Assembly (NCBI RefSeq): GCF_024494385.1
Contig: NZ_JAEVLT010000028.1
Coordinates: forward strand, 1 to 59,553
Reading direction: 5' to 3'
Source: Bacillus sp. EB600
GTDB taxonomy: Bacteria > Bacillota > Bacilli > Bacillales > Cytobacillaceae
Length of the DNA: 59,553 bases
Positions 18,709 through 27,014 of this stretch are shown piece after piece. The notes beneath the pieces were generated by a model, which was given only the letters and a program-made list of their open reading frames with translations, was not told the DNA's origin and ran no database searches. Made by a program: the position numbers and the translations under genes. Each line of letters begins with the position of its first letter. Position 1 is the stretch's first letter.

Positions 18709-18737
18709 TTGACAGTATTGTCATATCTGATAACAAT
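18709..18737 (+). promoter_or_regulatory. Promoter with TGAC-N6-GTCA operator (site E)
   Basis: -35 TTGACA (18709-18714), 17-bp spacer, -10 AACAAT (18732-18737). Palindrome TGACAGTATTGTCA at 18710-18723. It precedes the tetR remnant at 18779, 42 bases before its ATG, the same distance as at site B. Confidence 0.75.
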
Positions 18738-18778
18738 GTTATTAAATATAATTAAAATTTTCATAGGAGCAGGATATT

Positions 18779-18887
18779 ATGAGTTCTGATAATCTCACAA
18801 GAACGGAAAGACGGAAGGATTTGATGAGGGAACAGCTCATTCAGGCTGCAATGGATTCGTTTTTGGAAGTGGGATACATAAAGACAT
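18779..18887 (+). pseudogene. TetR 5' fragment (first ~36 codons)
   Basis: Starts like the tetR at 8095 (SSDNLTRTERRKDLM, then QAAMDSFLEVGYIKT), with RBS and operator in place. The sequence leaves the TetR pattern exactly where the recognition helix should follow and continues into thiolase coding sequence in another frame. No DNA-binding protein can result. Confidence 0.9.
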
Positions 18888-19287
18888 TTCTGTTGAATCG
18901 CATCGAAAGGCATACGAAGCCATCCAATCAGGGAGGTTTGCACAAGAAATCGCACCGGTAGTGATACCCGACCGGAGACATGGGGAAAAGATCATTGCCC
19001 GAGACGAACATGTGAAAGCGGAAACTTCGGTAGAAAAACTTAGTAAACTTAAACCTTCTTTCAGGCGCGACGGGACCGTAACGGCCGGAAATGCAAGCGG
19101 AATTAATGATGGTGCTGCAGCGGTTGTTGTTGCATCAAAAAAATTCCTTAACAACCATGCTCATGTAAAGCCACTAGCAAAGATTAAATCATGGGGAATA
19201 GCAGGGGTAGATCCTCATATTATGGGAATCGGCCCCGTTCCCGCTATTAAAATTGTTAAAAGCATGGTCGATCAGCAGCTGGTTTGA
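18888..19287 (+). pseudogene. Thiolase middle fragment
   Basis: Encodes SVESHRKAYEAIQSG, then PVVIPDRRHGEK, LSKLKPSF, GTVTAGNASGINDGAAA and IKSWGIAGVDPHIMGIGPVP. It parallels the thiolase at 38875 but diverges by many substitutions, so it comes from a different, now lost paralog. Neither the nucleophilic Cys region nor the C-terminal GHP/CxGGG blocks is present. A frameshift near 19260 precedes the end. The junction with tetR mirrors the phosphotransferase-thiolase fusion at 12898. Confidence 0.88.
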
Positions 19288-19322
19288 GTTTATTTTCAAA
19301 ATATTTTAAATTTTTATAAACA

Positions 19323-19366
19323 TTGACATCTAAGTCATTGACACTGATGTCAATCGTGACTATAAT
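19323..19366 (+). promoter_or_regulatory. Promoter with tandem TGAC-N6-GTCA operators (site F)
   Basis: Two palindromes, TGACATCTAAGTCA (19324-19337) and TGACACTGATGTCA (19339-19352), spaced 15 bp start to start. The second overlaps -35 TTGACA (19338-19343); -10 is TATAAT (19361-19366) after 17 bp. This is the likely head promoter of the tetR-thiolase and downstream catabolic cluster. Confidence 0.82.
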
Positions 19367-19407
19367 GTAAATTAAGAAAGGAAATAACGATACGGGAGTT
19401 AATACCA

Positions 19408-20028
19408 ATGAAAACCGCGAGAACTCAGAAGGAAACGAAAATAAGTCCATATAAGGGATCGATTAGTGAGCAAATCATAAGCGGTGCGATGGATGCGTTT
19501 ACTGAAATCGGTTACAAGAGGGCTACAGTTAACGATATAACAACTAGAGCGAACGTTGGTTATGGGACCTTTTATCATTACTTCCAGAATAAACAGGACC
19601 TCCTTACTAGCTTGGTAGATGACCTCGTAAACAAAGTCGATGTCTATGTTCAGCGCAACAATAAGGACAAAAGTTTATATGAAAATATGAGAAATGAAGC
19701 ACAAAAAATTTTAGAGTATTACGTAAAAAATAGGGGTATTCTCATTGCACTAAAAGAAGCGGTGATGATCGACAGAAAGTTTGAGGAAAGTTGGTTGAAA
19801 ATCAGTGAAAGCCTCTTTAAACGAATTGAGCGTGATATTACTGGGGCAATGGAAAAGGGATATTGCCGTAAAGTGAATGTAGAAGTAACGATTCGGTCAA
19901 TCACCTGTATGTTTGAGGGATATGGCCACTATTTAATGATGAAGGACCAGGGTAAAGAAGATATTCATGAAGTTGCAAACTGTTTGACCAATTTATGCTA
20001 TCAAGCTTTGTTTAAGATTCAAACATAG
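19408..20028 (+). CDS. TetR-family regulator of the catabolic cluster, 206 aa
   Basis: TetR HTH at about residues 20-65, with recognition helix NVGYGTFYHYFQNKQDLL; helical effector domain after that. It differs from the 8095 paralog mainly at the N terminus and in residues 85-100. It is the first gene after the doubled operator, 85 bases before the thiolase, so it probably represses itself and the cluster until an acyl-CoA intermediate accumulates. It is the intact partner of the pseudogene at 14984. Confidence 0.88.
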   Translation: MKTARTQKETKISPYKGSISEQIISGAMDAFTEIGYKRATVNDITTRANVGYGTFYHYFQNKQDLLTSLVDDLVNKVDVYVQRNNKDKSLYENMRNEAQKILEYYVKNRGILIALKEAVMIDRKFEESWLKISESLFKRIERDITGAMEKGYCRKVNVEVTIRSITCMFEGYGHYLMMKDQGKEDIHEVANCLTNLCYQALFKIQT

Positions 20029-20113
20029 CTTTTCTATAAAACCTTCAAGAACGAATCTTAAACAATGAAACTACATAATTAAGAAAAACTAAAGGATTTG
20101 GGAGGTTGTACTC

Positions 20114-21352
20114 ATGCAAGATGTTTATATCATCGGAATTGGAATGAATAAGTTTGGAAAGTATCCCGAAGAAACGGTACGTACCATGGCTGAAGATGTA
20201 ATTCATCAGGCTCTAGAAGATGCAGCGATTAACAAAGAAGACCTTGAAGCTGGCTTTTTTTCTAATACGTTTTGGGGGATGTTCGATAATCAGCATTCGA
20301 TTCGTGGGCAAGTAGTCTTTAGAGGGATGGGGATTGATCGTATCCCGGTTACGAATGTGGAAAATGCTTGTGCGGGTGCATCCACTGCCCTTCACTTGGC
20401 TTATACCGGAATAAGAGCAGGAATGTATGATGTGGCGATTGCTATTGGTTCTGAAAAACTAACCAATCCAGATAAAGCGAAATCATTATCCGCCTATTCT
20501 AGCTGTATGGACGTGGAGAATTACGAACAACAGATTCAAACCCTACTGGATTACGGAAAAAACTTGCAGGTGACGCTCCCGGCTGAAGAATCGAAACCAG
20601 GTTCTGGCAGAAGTGTTTTTATGGATGTTTACGCGATGATGACGCGTTGGCATATGAGTAGATACGGAACAACTCAAAAGCAGCTCGCGACCATTGCAGC
20701 AAAAAATCATTATCATTCTTCTCTTAATCCTAAAGCTCAATATCAGACCGAAATGAGCGTCGAGCAGGTGTTAGCCGATAGCCCGGTAACCTACCCGTTA
20801 ACTCGCAGTATGTGTGCACCGGTTGGAGACGGAGCGGCAGCTGTCGTTGTTTGCTCGGAGGCTTTTCTTAAGAAATTAGGAAGCAATCGAGCAGTAAAGA
20901 TTCTCGCATCCATTCATGGACAGGGAAGCAATCGCGACCTCGATGGAGAGGACATTGGAGAAAGACTTGCAAAAGCGGCCTATGAAATGTCAGCTCTTGG
21001 TCCAGATGATATCGATTTAGCTGAATTGCATGATGCCACTGCATATGGGGAATTACATCAATGTGAAGCCATGGGTTTTTGCCCTCCAGGGGAAGGTGGA
21101 AAGTATGCGGAATCAGGTGCTACGACATTAGGAGGAGAAAAACCAATCAATACAAGTGGAGGCCTTGAAAGCCGAGGACATCCAATTGGTGCATCAGGGC
21201 TGGCACAAATTTATGAAATCGTAACCCAGCTAAGAGGAGAAGCAGGGAAACGACAAGTAATTGATGCGAAAATTGGTCTTGCTGAAAATGGTGGCGGAAG
21301 CATTGGTGTCGAAGAAGCAGCGATGTGTATCCATATTCTCGGAAATGTATAA
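20114..21352 (+). CDS. SCP2/Ltp-type thiolase, 412 aa
   Basis: Thiolase-fold protein of the lipid-transfer (SCP-x, Ltp) subgroup. Nucleophile Cys86 in NACAGASTAL, His356 in SRGHPIGASG, and the C-terminal region ENGGGSIGVEEAA in place of the usual CxGGG. Such proteins do thiolytic or retro-aldol cleavage of branched or ring-derived acyl-CoA and often need an OB-fold DUF35 partner. I see no DUF35 gene here. RBS GGGAGG, ATG 20114. It heads the structural genes and is followed 30 bases later by an acyl-CoA dehydrogenase. Confidence 0.85.
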   Translation: MQDVYIIGIGMNKFGKYPEETVRTMAEDVIHQALEDAAINKEDLEAGFFSNTFWGMFDNQHSIRGQVVFRGMGIDRIPVTNVENACAGASTALHLAYTGIRAGMYDVAIAIGSEKLTNPDKAKSLSAYSSCMDVENYEQQIQTLLDYGKNLQVTLPAEESKPGSGRSVFMDVYAMMTRWHMSRYGTTQKQLATIAAKNHYHSSLNPKAQYQTEMSVEQVLADSPVTYPLTRSMCAPVGDGAAAVVVCSEAFLKKLGSNRAVKILASIHGQGSNRDLDGEDIGERLAKAAYEMSALGPDDIDLAELHDATAYGELHQCEAMGFCPPGEGGKYAESGATTLGGEKPINTSGGLESRGHPIGASGLAQIYEIVTQLRGEAGKRQVIDAKIGLAENGGGSIGVEEAAMCIHILGNV

Positions 21353-21382
21353 ACACGAGATTAGTAGAAAGGTAGTGGCAGC

Positions 21383-22522
21383 ATGGATTTTAATTTATCG
21401 GATGAAATGATGATGTTAAAGGATATGACATTTAAATTTGCAGAGAACGAAATCGCTCCTTTTTCATTTGAATGTGATAAAGAAGAAAAATATACACCGG
21501 AAATTCGTAAAAAAGCGGCGGAACTGGGCCTAGTCGGAGCATGGATCCCCGAACAGTATGGCGGCGCTGGCATGGGGATATTAGGGCAGGCCATTATTAC
21601 GGAACAGCTGTCGCGGGTAGATATGGGAATTGGAACGAATATTATTACGGCAAGCTTTGGATGTGAATCCATTTATCTTTACGGAACAGAGGAGCAAAAA
21701 CAAAAGTATCTTCCGAAAGTTTGCTCAGGGGAATGGGTTTCATCCGGTGCCTTCACAGAGCCAAATGCCGGTACGGATGCTGCTGGTTATCAAACAAGGG
21801 CAGTTAGTGATGGGGATGATTTTGTTATAAATGGAAGTAAAATCTTTATCACCAATGGAACCGTTAGTGATTTTATGGTGGTTCAGGCGATTACCCAACC
21901 TGACGAAAAAAGACATAAGCGATTCTCGCAAATCATCGTAGAGACAAATACCGAAGGAATCACAAGAAGCAAACTACATGGAAAAATGGGAATCCGGGCA
22001 AGTGATACAGCACAAATTTCTTTTGAAAATGTCCGTGTGCCTCAATCAAATCTTCTTGGCACGGACGGAAAAGGGTTCCCACAGCTCATGCACTTTTTTG
22101 ATATTACGCGAATCATGGTTGCTGGTCAGTCACTTGGCTTATCTCAGGCATGTCTTGATGCCTCTGTCAAATATTCGAAAGAACGACATGCCTTTGGGCA
22201 ACCAATCGGTAACTATCAGGCAACCATGACCAAACTAACGGAAATGGCGATCAAGATTGAAGCCCTAAGAAATCTTGTCTATAAAGCTGCATGGCTGATT
22301 GATTCAGGGAAACCAGATTATACGCTATCAGCGATGGCTAAATATTTAGGTGGGCAAACAGCCGTATTTTGTGCGAATGCTGCGATTGAAATACATGGTG
22401 GATATGGGTATATGGATGAGTATAGTGTCCAAAAATGGTACCGCGACGCGAAAATCCTTGAACTTTATGAAGGCACAAAAGAAGCAGAAATCATGGCAAT
22501 TGGCCGCGTTCTACAAACGTAA
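21383..22522 (+). CDS. Acyl-CoA dehydrogenase, 379 aa
   Basis: FAD-dependent alpha,beta-desaturation of acyl-CoA, passing electrons to ETF. Visible: GAFTEPNAGTDAAGYQT (flavin and substrate contacts), IFITNG, the KMGIRASDTA loop, and the catalytic base Glu363 in LYEGTKE. The typical family C terminus is RMVIxR, here EIMAIGRVL. Length is normal. No etfAB genes are in the window, so electron transfer must be supplied elsewhere. Confidence 0.9.
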   Translation: MDFNLSDEMMMLKDMTFKFAENEIAPFSFECDKEEKYTPEIRKKAAELGLVGAWIPEQYGGAGMGILGQAIITEQLSRVDMGIGTNIITASFGCESIYLYGTEEQKQKYLPKVCSGEWVSSGAFTEPNAGTDAAGYQTRAVSDGDDFVINGSKIFITNGTVSDFMVVQAITQPDEKRHKRFSQIIVETNTEGITRSKLHGKMGIRASDTAQISFENVRVPQSNLLGTDGKGFPQLMHFFDITRIMVAGQSLGLSQACLDASVKYSKERHAFGQPIGNYQATMTKLTEMAIKIEALRNLVYKAAWLIDSGKPDYTLSAMAKYLGGQTAVFCANAAIEIHGGYGYMDEYSVQKWYRDAKILELYEGTKEAEIMAIGRVLQT

Positions 22523-22607
22523 TAAGTTTGTAAACTTTCATTAGAAAAACGGTTGCTATCTAAAATAAAGACTAAAGATTACATTTAAATGCAAAAAGGA
22601 GAAGACT

Positions 22608-23378
22608 ATGATAACAAATTTGGATGGGAAGGTCGCTCTCGTTACAGGGGGAACCAATGGCATTGGTAAGGCGACCGCTTTAAAATTAGCCAAGAGTGGA
22701 GCAGATGTTGTGATTGCTGGCAGGAACCACGAGGCCGGTGAGCAAATCGTCTCTGAAATCAGGAAAATGGGCAGGCGAGCCCTTTTTCTAGAGTGTGACC
22801 TTTGGGTCTATGATTCTGTCAAAGAAATGACAGACCGTGCTGTCACTGAAATGGGAAAACTTGATATTTTAATATCAAACGGAGGGACGACAGTTAAATA
22901 TGCAAAATTCTTTCATGAACTAGACCCAAACGATTATGTGGGATGTTTAAACACTCAACAATTTACACGGCTATACACCATCCGCGCAGCACTTGACCAT
23001 ATGAGAGAACAAAATTACGGGAAAATTATCATTATTACAAGTGATGCAGGCAGAGTTGCTACACCAAGGGAATCATTAATAGGATCTTCTGCAGCTGGAT
23101 TAGTCCTTATGAACAAGGCACTTGCCAGTGAGTTTTCACGCTGGCAAATTCGGGTGAATACCCTCTGCCTAACCGTTATTGAGGAAACACCAGCTTTTGA
23201 TGAGGTAATGGCCAGTGATGCTAGTCATGTTTTTAAAAAAGCGGTTGATCGAGCAAGATTGGGTCTTCCAAACGCGGAAGATGTTGCCGAAGCAGCTTTG
23301 TTCTTCGCTTCCCCTGAATCGGATCGGATTACTGGTCAAACATTAAGCATTAATGGCGGGCTTTCATTTTCAGGCTAA
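22608..23378 (+). CDS. SDR-family protein lacking catalytic Tyr and Lys, 256 aa
   Basis: A Rossmann N terminus TGGTNGIG shows cofactor binding. The usual NNAG is replaced by SNGGT near residue 88, and at the YxxxK position the sequence reads IGSSA (Ile158, Ala162), so both key residues are gone while the Ser of TSDAG remains. The C-terminal dimer region ITGQTLSINGG is normal. It could be a non-oxidoreductase SDR, for example an isomerase, hydratase or structural subunit. It sits directly before the benzoyl-CoA-reductase-like subunits. RBS AAAGGAG, ATG 22608. Confidence 0.82.
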   Translation: MITNLDGKVALVTGGTNGIGKATALKLAKSGADVVIAGRNHEAGEQIVSEIRKMGRRALFLECDLWVYDSVKEMTDRAVTEMGKLDILISNGGTTVKYAKFFHELDPNDYVGCLNTQQFTRLYTIRAALDHMREQNYGKIIIITSDAGRVATPRESLIGSSAAGLVLMNKALASEFSRWQIRVNTLCLTVIEETPAFDEVMASDASHVFKKAVDRARLGLPNAEDVAEAALFFASPESDRITGQTLSINGGLSFSG

Positions 23379-23462
23379 TAAAGAAGCCAGCTTGATTCCT
23401 AGTTTTATCATTTAACAGTCATAAAAATCTAGCAATTTATCAAATTAAGGAGGTTCATTACA

Positions 23463-24617
23463 ATGTATTCAAATTTATCAGCGGATGAAATCTTAAGTCA
23501 ATTGGCAAGTATTGCAGCAAATCCTTATGAGAGAGCAAAAGAGTGGAAAATGGAAACAGGATCAAAAGTAGTTGGCTGTTACATTATGCATTTTCCTGAA
23601 GAGTTGATTCATGCAGCCGGAGCCCTCCCGATTGTCCTCCAGGTAAAAGAAGAACCAATTACTTCGGGTCACGCGTATTATCCTTCTTACTTTTGTGGAC
23701 CAACACGAAGCATCGTTGACCAAGCGGCAAAAGGGGATTTGGAATTCCTCGACGGATTCGTGGGAGGTGATTATTGTATTCAGGTTGTTGGCGGAACAGA
23801 GGTATTAGGGAATCTTCTTCCAAACGCAAATAACATGTTTTTCCGCCTGCCGGTTGGTAATCAGCCTTGGACACATGGAGATATCGTTACGGGCTTAAAA
23901 GAATTAAAGCGTGATATTCAACGCTTTACAGGAAACGAAATCAGTGATGAGTCAATTTCCAAAAGCATTCGGATTTATAACAAAAACCGCAGCCTTATTC
24001 GCGAAATATATGCACTAAAATCCGAAAATCCTGGTTTATTAACAGCAAGTGAAATGTTATCCATTATTAAATCAAGTATGGTCATGCCGAAAGAGGAACA
24101 TAACGCAATTCTTGAAACGCTCGTACCAAAGCTTGCAAAGCAAAAGGATTCTAGAGGAAGCGATGCCGTACGTGTCTTTATTTCTGGCAGCTTATGTGGA
24201 GCGCCGAAAAGCGAAGTCTTATCTCTAATTGAAGAATCAGGAGCCGTTGTTGTCGGTGATGACCTATTCCACGGTTTAAGATATACAAGCAACAATATTG
24301 CCGAAGAAAGGGAGCCATTAGATGCGATTGCCCTGAATTATCTGGATAAGAACACAAGTGTCCCTTGTCCAACTAGATGTGACCCAAAAACTGATTGGCC
24401 ACAGTACCTTGTCGATTCTGTGAGAAAGAATAAGGCCGATCAGCTTGTTATCCTGATGACACAATTTTGTGAGCCCCATATGTTCTTTTATCCAGATATT
24501 AAAGATGCGATGCAAGCAGAGGGAATCCCCCATCTGTTGCTAGAAATCTCACATGAACTCGATTCCATTGAAACGATTAAGACTAGACTTGAAGCCTTTG
24601 TTGAAATGGCTGTTTAA
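23463..24617 (+). CDS. Benzoyl-CoA reductase / 2-hydroxyacyl-CoA dehydratase-like subunit (BcrC/HgdB type), 384 aa
   Basis: Belongs to the HGD-D superfamily (BcrC, BadD, HgdB, FldC). Features: GCYIMHFPEELIHAAGALP near residues 38-56, a conserved Cys in YPSYFCGPTRS, a second in GGDYCIQV, MPKEEHNAIL near 202-211, ISGSLCGAPKSE, and FCEPHMFFYPD near the C terminus. These Cys residues bind the [4Fe-4S] cluster of the active subunit. The 384 residues are close to BcrC of class I reductases. The next gene is the matching second subunit and the gene after it the activase. The reaction is either ATP-driven reduction of an aromatic ring or dehydration of a 2-hydroxyacyl-CoA; the sequence alone does not decide. 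Confidence 0.88.
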   Translation: MYSNLSADEILSQLASIAANPYERAKEWKMETGSKVVGCYIMHFPEELIHAAGALPIVLQVKEEPITSGHAYYPSYFCGPTRSIVDQAAKGDLEFLDGFVGGDYCIQVVGGTEVLGNLLPNANNMFFRLPVGNQPWTHGDIVTGLKELKRDIQRFTGNEISDESISKSIRIYNKNRSLIREIYALKSENPGLLTASEMLSIIKSSMVMPKEEHNAILETLVPKLAKQKDSRGSDAVRVFISGSLCGAPKSEVLSLIEESGAVVVGDDLFHGLRYTSNNIAEEREPLDAIALNYLDKNTSVPCPTRCDPKTDWPQYLVDSVRKNKADQLVILMTQFCEPHMFFYPDIKDAMQAEGIPHLLLEISHELDSIETIKTRLEAFVEMAV

Positions 24618-24648
24618 TTTAAAAAAAGAATGAAAGGGATGGGGATAA

Positions 24649-25953
24649 ATGGCAGTACAGGAAGCAAAAAAAGCAAATCGATTAAAATCTGGAAAGTTAG
24701 TGAATAAACTGGTTAATGAGTATTGGGAAGATTTGATTAATGCAAAGAAATCTGGGAAAAAGGTCGTTTATACGACAGGTCTGCCGATTGGACCTTTCAT
24801 GGCGGCCCAAGATATGGCATGGATCCATGGAGAAGGATACGGGGCACGTGTTGCGGCGAGGCATGAGGAAAAAGAACCCCAAATATTTGCTGAAAATCGT
24901 GGCTTCAATCGCGAATTATGCTCCTATGCAAGAACGCAGATGGGATGTGCCATGTTTGCTGAACTAGGGGTTCCAGATGATCTAACACCTGGACCAATTG
25001 CTACCGAAATCCCAGCACCCGATGCAATTGTCACCTGCTATCCTGGATGTTCTACCGGTCCTCAGTGGGACTGGGCCATCGAACGAGTCTTTGGTAAAAA
25101 GATTCCTTGGTTTAACGTCGTCATTCCATACCATATGGGACGTAACGGCTCTACCTATATGAAGGGCGAAGAATTTGAGGAAAATGTGAAATATGTTGTC
25201 AGACAGTTTGAAGATTTGATTAAGTTCCTAGAGGTCGTTAGCGGCAAGCCTTATAACTGGGATAAATTCAGAGAGTTAATGGGTGTGACAAAGCAAGTTG
25301 GTAAACTTCGTATGGAGGCAATGGAGTTATGCCAAGCGAAACCAGCCCCTGCTAGTTTCTTTGATTGGACGATTCAAATTGCTCCAGTTAATTATTTGAC
25401 TGCATGGCCGGGAACCGTAGAAGCGATGCAAGCGGTTAAGGATGAAGTTCAGGAAAGACTTGATAATGGCATTAGCGCTGTTCCAAATGAAAAATACCGA
25501 ATTTTCTGGGAGGGAATTATGAACTGGAACAAGCTCGGTTGGATGGCTAATAAGTTTGCAAGCTATGATGCCACAGTTGTCGCAGGTCGTTATACACATA
25601 TGGCCTTCTGGCATGAGCCTGATTCCATCGATCCTGAAAATCCGCTCCGCGGAATTGCCATCAATCATCTTGAATGCCAACTAAATCTTGGTTACCCAAT
25701 TACTGAAGAGCGAATGATGAAACTATCTGAAGATTATTCGATCGATGGAATTGTCTTCCATGGAGCTAGAACATGTCGCTCTTTTTCAAGATCACATTTC
25801 CTATTGGCAGAAAACTTGAATAAGAAAATGGGCATCCAGTCAACTTCATTTGAAGGGGACATGGTAGATGAATCCTTCTATAAAGAAGAACTTGTCAATA
25901 CCCGTATCGAAGCATTAATTGAAAGCCTTGAGGCAAGGAAAAGCAGAGGATAA
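24649..25953 (+). CDS. Benzoyl-CoA reductase / 2-hydroxyacyl-CoA dehydratase-like subunit (BcrB/HgdA type), 434 aa
   Basis: Second subunit of the HGD-D heterodimer. Signature stretches: MAWIHGEGYGARVAARHEE near residues 58-76, NRELCSYARTQMGCA (two Cys near 97-108), CYPGCSTGPQWDW near 134-146, and the C-terminal ARTCRSFSRSHFLL with its Cys near 376. Length matches BcrB (about 430). RBS AAAGGGATGGGG. It is 31 bases from the upstream subunit. Its Cys set suggests a [4Fe-4S] cluster, which would be unusual in an organism expected to grow with oxygen. It forms the catalytic dimer with the 23463 product and receives electrons from the activase. Confidence 0.88.
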   Translation: MAVQEAKKANRLKSGKLVNKLVNEYWEDLINAKKSGKKVVYTTGLPIGPFMAAQDMAWIHGEGYGARVAARHEEKEPQIFAENRGFNRELCSYARTQMGCAMFAELGVPDDLTPGPIATEIPAPDAIVTCYPGCSTGPQWDWAIERVFGKKIPWFNVVIPYHMGRNGSTYMKGEEFEENVKYVVRQFEDLIKFLEVVSGKPYNWDKFRELMGVTKQVGKLRMEAMELCQAKPAPASFFDWTIQIAPVNYLTAWPGTVEAMQAVKDEVQERLDNGISAVPNEKYRIFWEGIMNWNKLGWMANKFASYDATVVAGRYTHMAFWHEPDSIDPENPLRGIAINHLECQLNLGYPITEERMMKLSEDYSIDGIVFHGARTCRSFSRSHFLLAENLNKKMGIQSTSFEGDMVDESFYKEELVNTRIEALIESLEARKSRG

Positions 25954-25975
25954 GGTTTTTTCGAAAAGGGCGAAT

Positions 25976-25998
25976 CCGGGAATGTTACCCATTCCCGG
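25976..25998 (+). repeat. Strong intercistronic hairpin
   Basis: Perfect 9-bp arms CCGGGAATG/CATTCCCGG with a 5-base loop and no T tract. It lies between the second dehydratase subunit and the activase, so it could stabilise or process the mRNA, or lower activase expression, rather than end transcription. Confidence 0.6.
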
Positions 25999-26066
25999 GG
26001 AATTCTTCAATCGTGAAATTGGAATCATCTTGTACGAATGAAGATGATGAAAAAGGAGTGAGTGTA

Positions 26067-26975
26067 ATGACAGCTAAAGGAGAAGGAACACCGTTTTATA
26101 CAATGGGTGTTGATAGCGGTTCATTAACAGGGAAAGCCGTGATTCTGGATGGAGAGAAACGAATCGTTTCACACAGTGTGAAGCAGTTGGGATTTGTAAG
26201 TGATAAAGCAGTGAAATTGGCGATTGAAGAAGCATTGGAAAAAGCAGGACTTGAGCTTGAAGATATATCTTTTACTGTCAGTACCGGATATGGGCGGAAG
26301 CGGTTAGCCATTGCCGGGAAAAATTTAACGGAAATTAGCTGCCATGCAAGAGGAGCGAACTATTTATCTCCTGAAGTAAAAACGGTGATTGATATTGGCG
26401 GCCAGGATAGTAAAGTGATCGCCGTGGACCCTGTCGGGAATGTTAAAAATTTTGCTATGAATGACAAATGTGCCGCCGGAACCGGACAATTTTTAGAAGT
26501 ATTAGCAAGAGCATTGGATGTCGAATTATCTGAAATTGGCGAATTGTCACTAAAGTCGGATGCCGATATTAAAATTAGCAGTATGTGCACAACATTTGCG
26601 GAATCGGAAGTGATTTCTTTAGTTGCTGACGGAAATACAACCGAAGATATTCTTTCCGGCATGCATCGAGCCATTTCAGCACGTATGAAAGGCTTGGTCG
26701 GCCGTGTCGGAATGCAGACACCTGTGATGATGACAGGAGGTGGAGCCAAAAACATCGGTTTGGTTACGGCGTTAGAAAAATCATTAGGTGTTTCGATTTT
26801 TATTCCGGATGATCCGCAAATCGTCGGTGCTTTAGGGGCAGCGATTTTTGCCAATGACTTTGCAACAGGTCTCAGGAAAAAAGTTGAAGAGGAAGAGAAT
26901 TTAGATTCAGCGCGGGGTCCATCTAAGGATTGCTCGACATGTATTGTTCAGAATATTCAGTTAAAAATTAAATAA
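26067..26975 (+). CDS. ASKHA-type [4Fe-4S] activase of the dehydratase/reductase, 302 aa
   Basis: HgdC/FldI/BcrD-like ATPase that injects a low-potential electron into the dimer encoded just upstream. ASKHA motifs: GVDSGSLTGKAV (phosphate 1), DIGGQDSKVI (phosphate 2) and MMTGGGAKNIG (adenosine). The two Cys that bridge the homodimer cluster are in NDKCAAGTGQFLE and SSMCTTFAESE. ATG at 26067 follows AAAGGAGTGAG; the longer frame to 26013 has no ribosome site. There is only one activase gene, unlike the BcrA/BcrD pair of Thauera-type benzoyl-CoA reductase, so it should act as a homodimer as in the 2-hydroxyacyl-CoA dehydratases. A C-terminal tail with CSTC extends past the usual end. Confidence 0.9.
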   Translation: MTAKGEGTPFYTMGVDSGSLTGKAVILDGEKRIVSHSVKQLGFVSDKAVKLAIEEALEKAGLELEDISFTVSTGYGRKRLAIAGKNLTEISCHARGANYLSPEVKTVIDIGGQDSKVIAVDPVGNVKNFAMNDKCAAGTGQFLEVLARALDVELSEIGELSLKSDADIKISSMCTTFAESEVISLVADGNTTEDILSGMHRAISARMKGLVGRVGMQTPVMMTGGGAKNIGLVTALEKSLGVSIFIPDDPQIVGALGAAIFANDFATGLRKKVEEEENLDSARGPSKDCSTCIVQNIQLKIK

Positions 26976-27014
26976 TGAATGAAAACAAGGACTTTATAAA
27001 GAAAGGTGAGGCCT

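Noticed and set aside
20114..22522. Expected DUF35 partner of the Ltp-type thiolase
   Set aside because: Searched by eye in and around the cluster; none of the small genes has the zinc-ribbon/OB pattern.
22829..22846. TGAC...GTCA inside the SDR gene
   Set aside because: The spacer is 10 bases, not 6, it lies inside a coding region and has no promoter elements.
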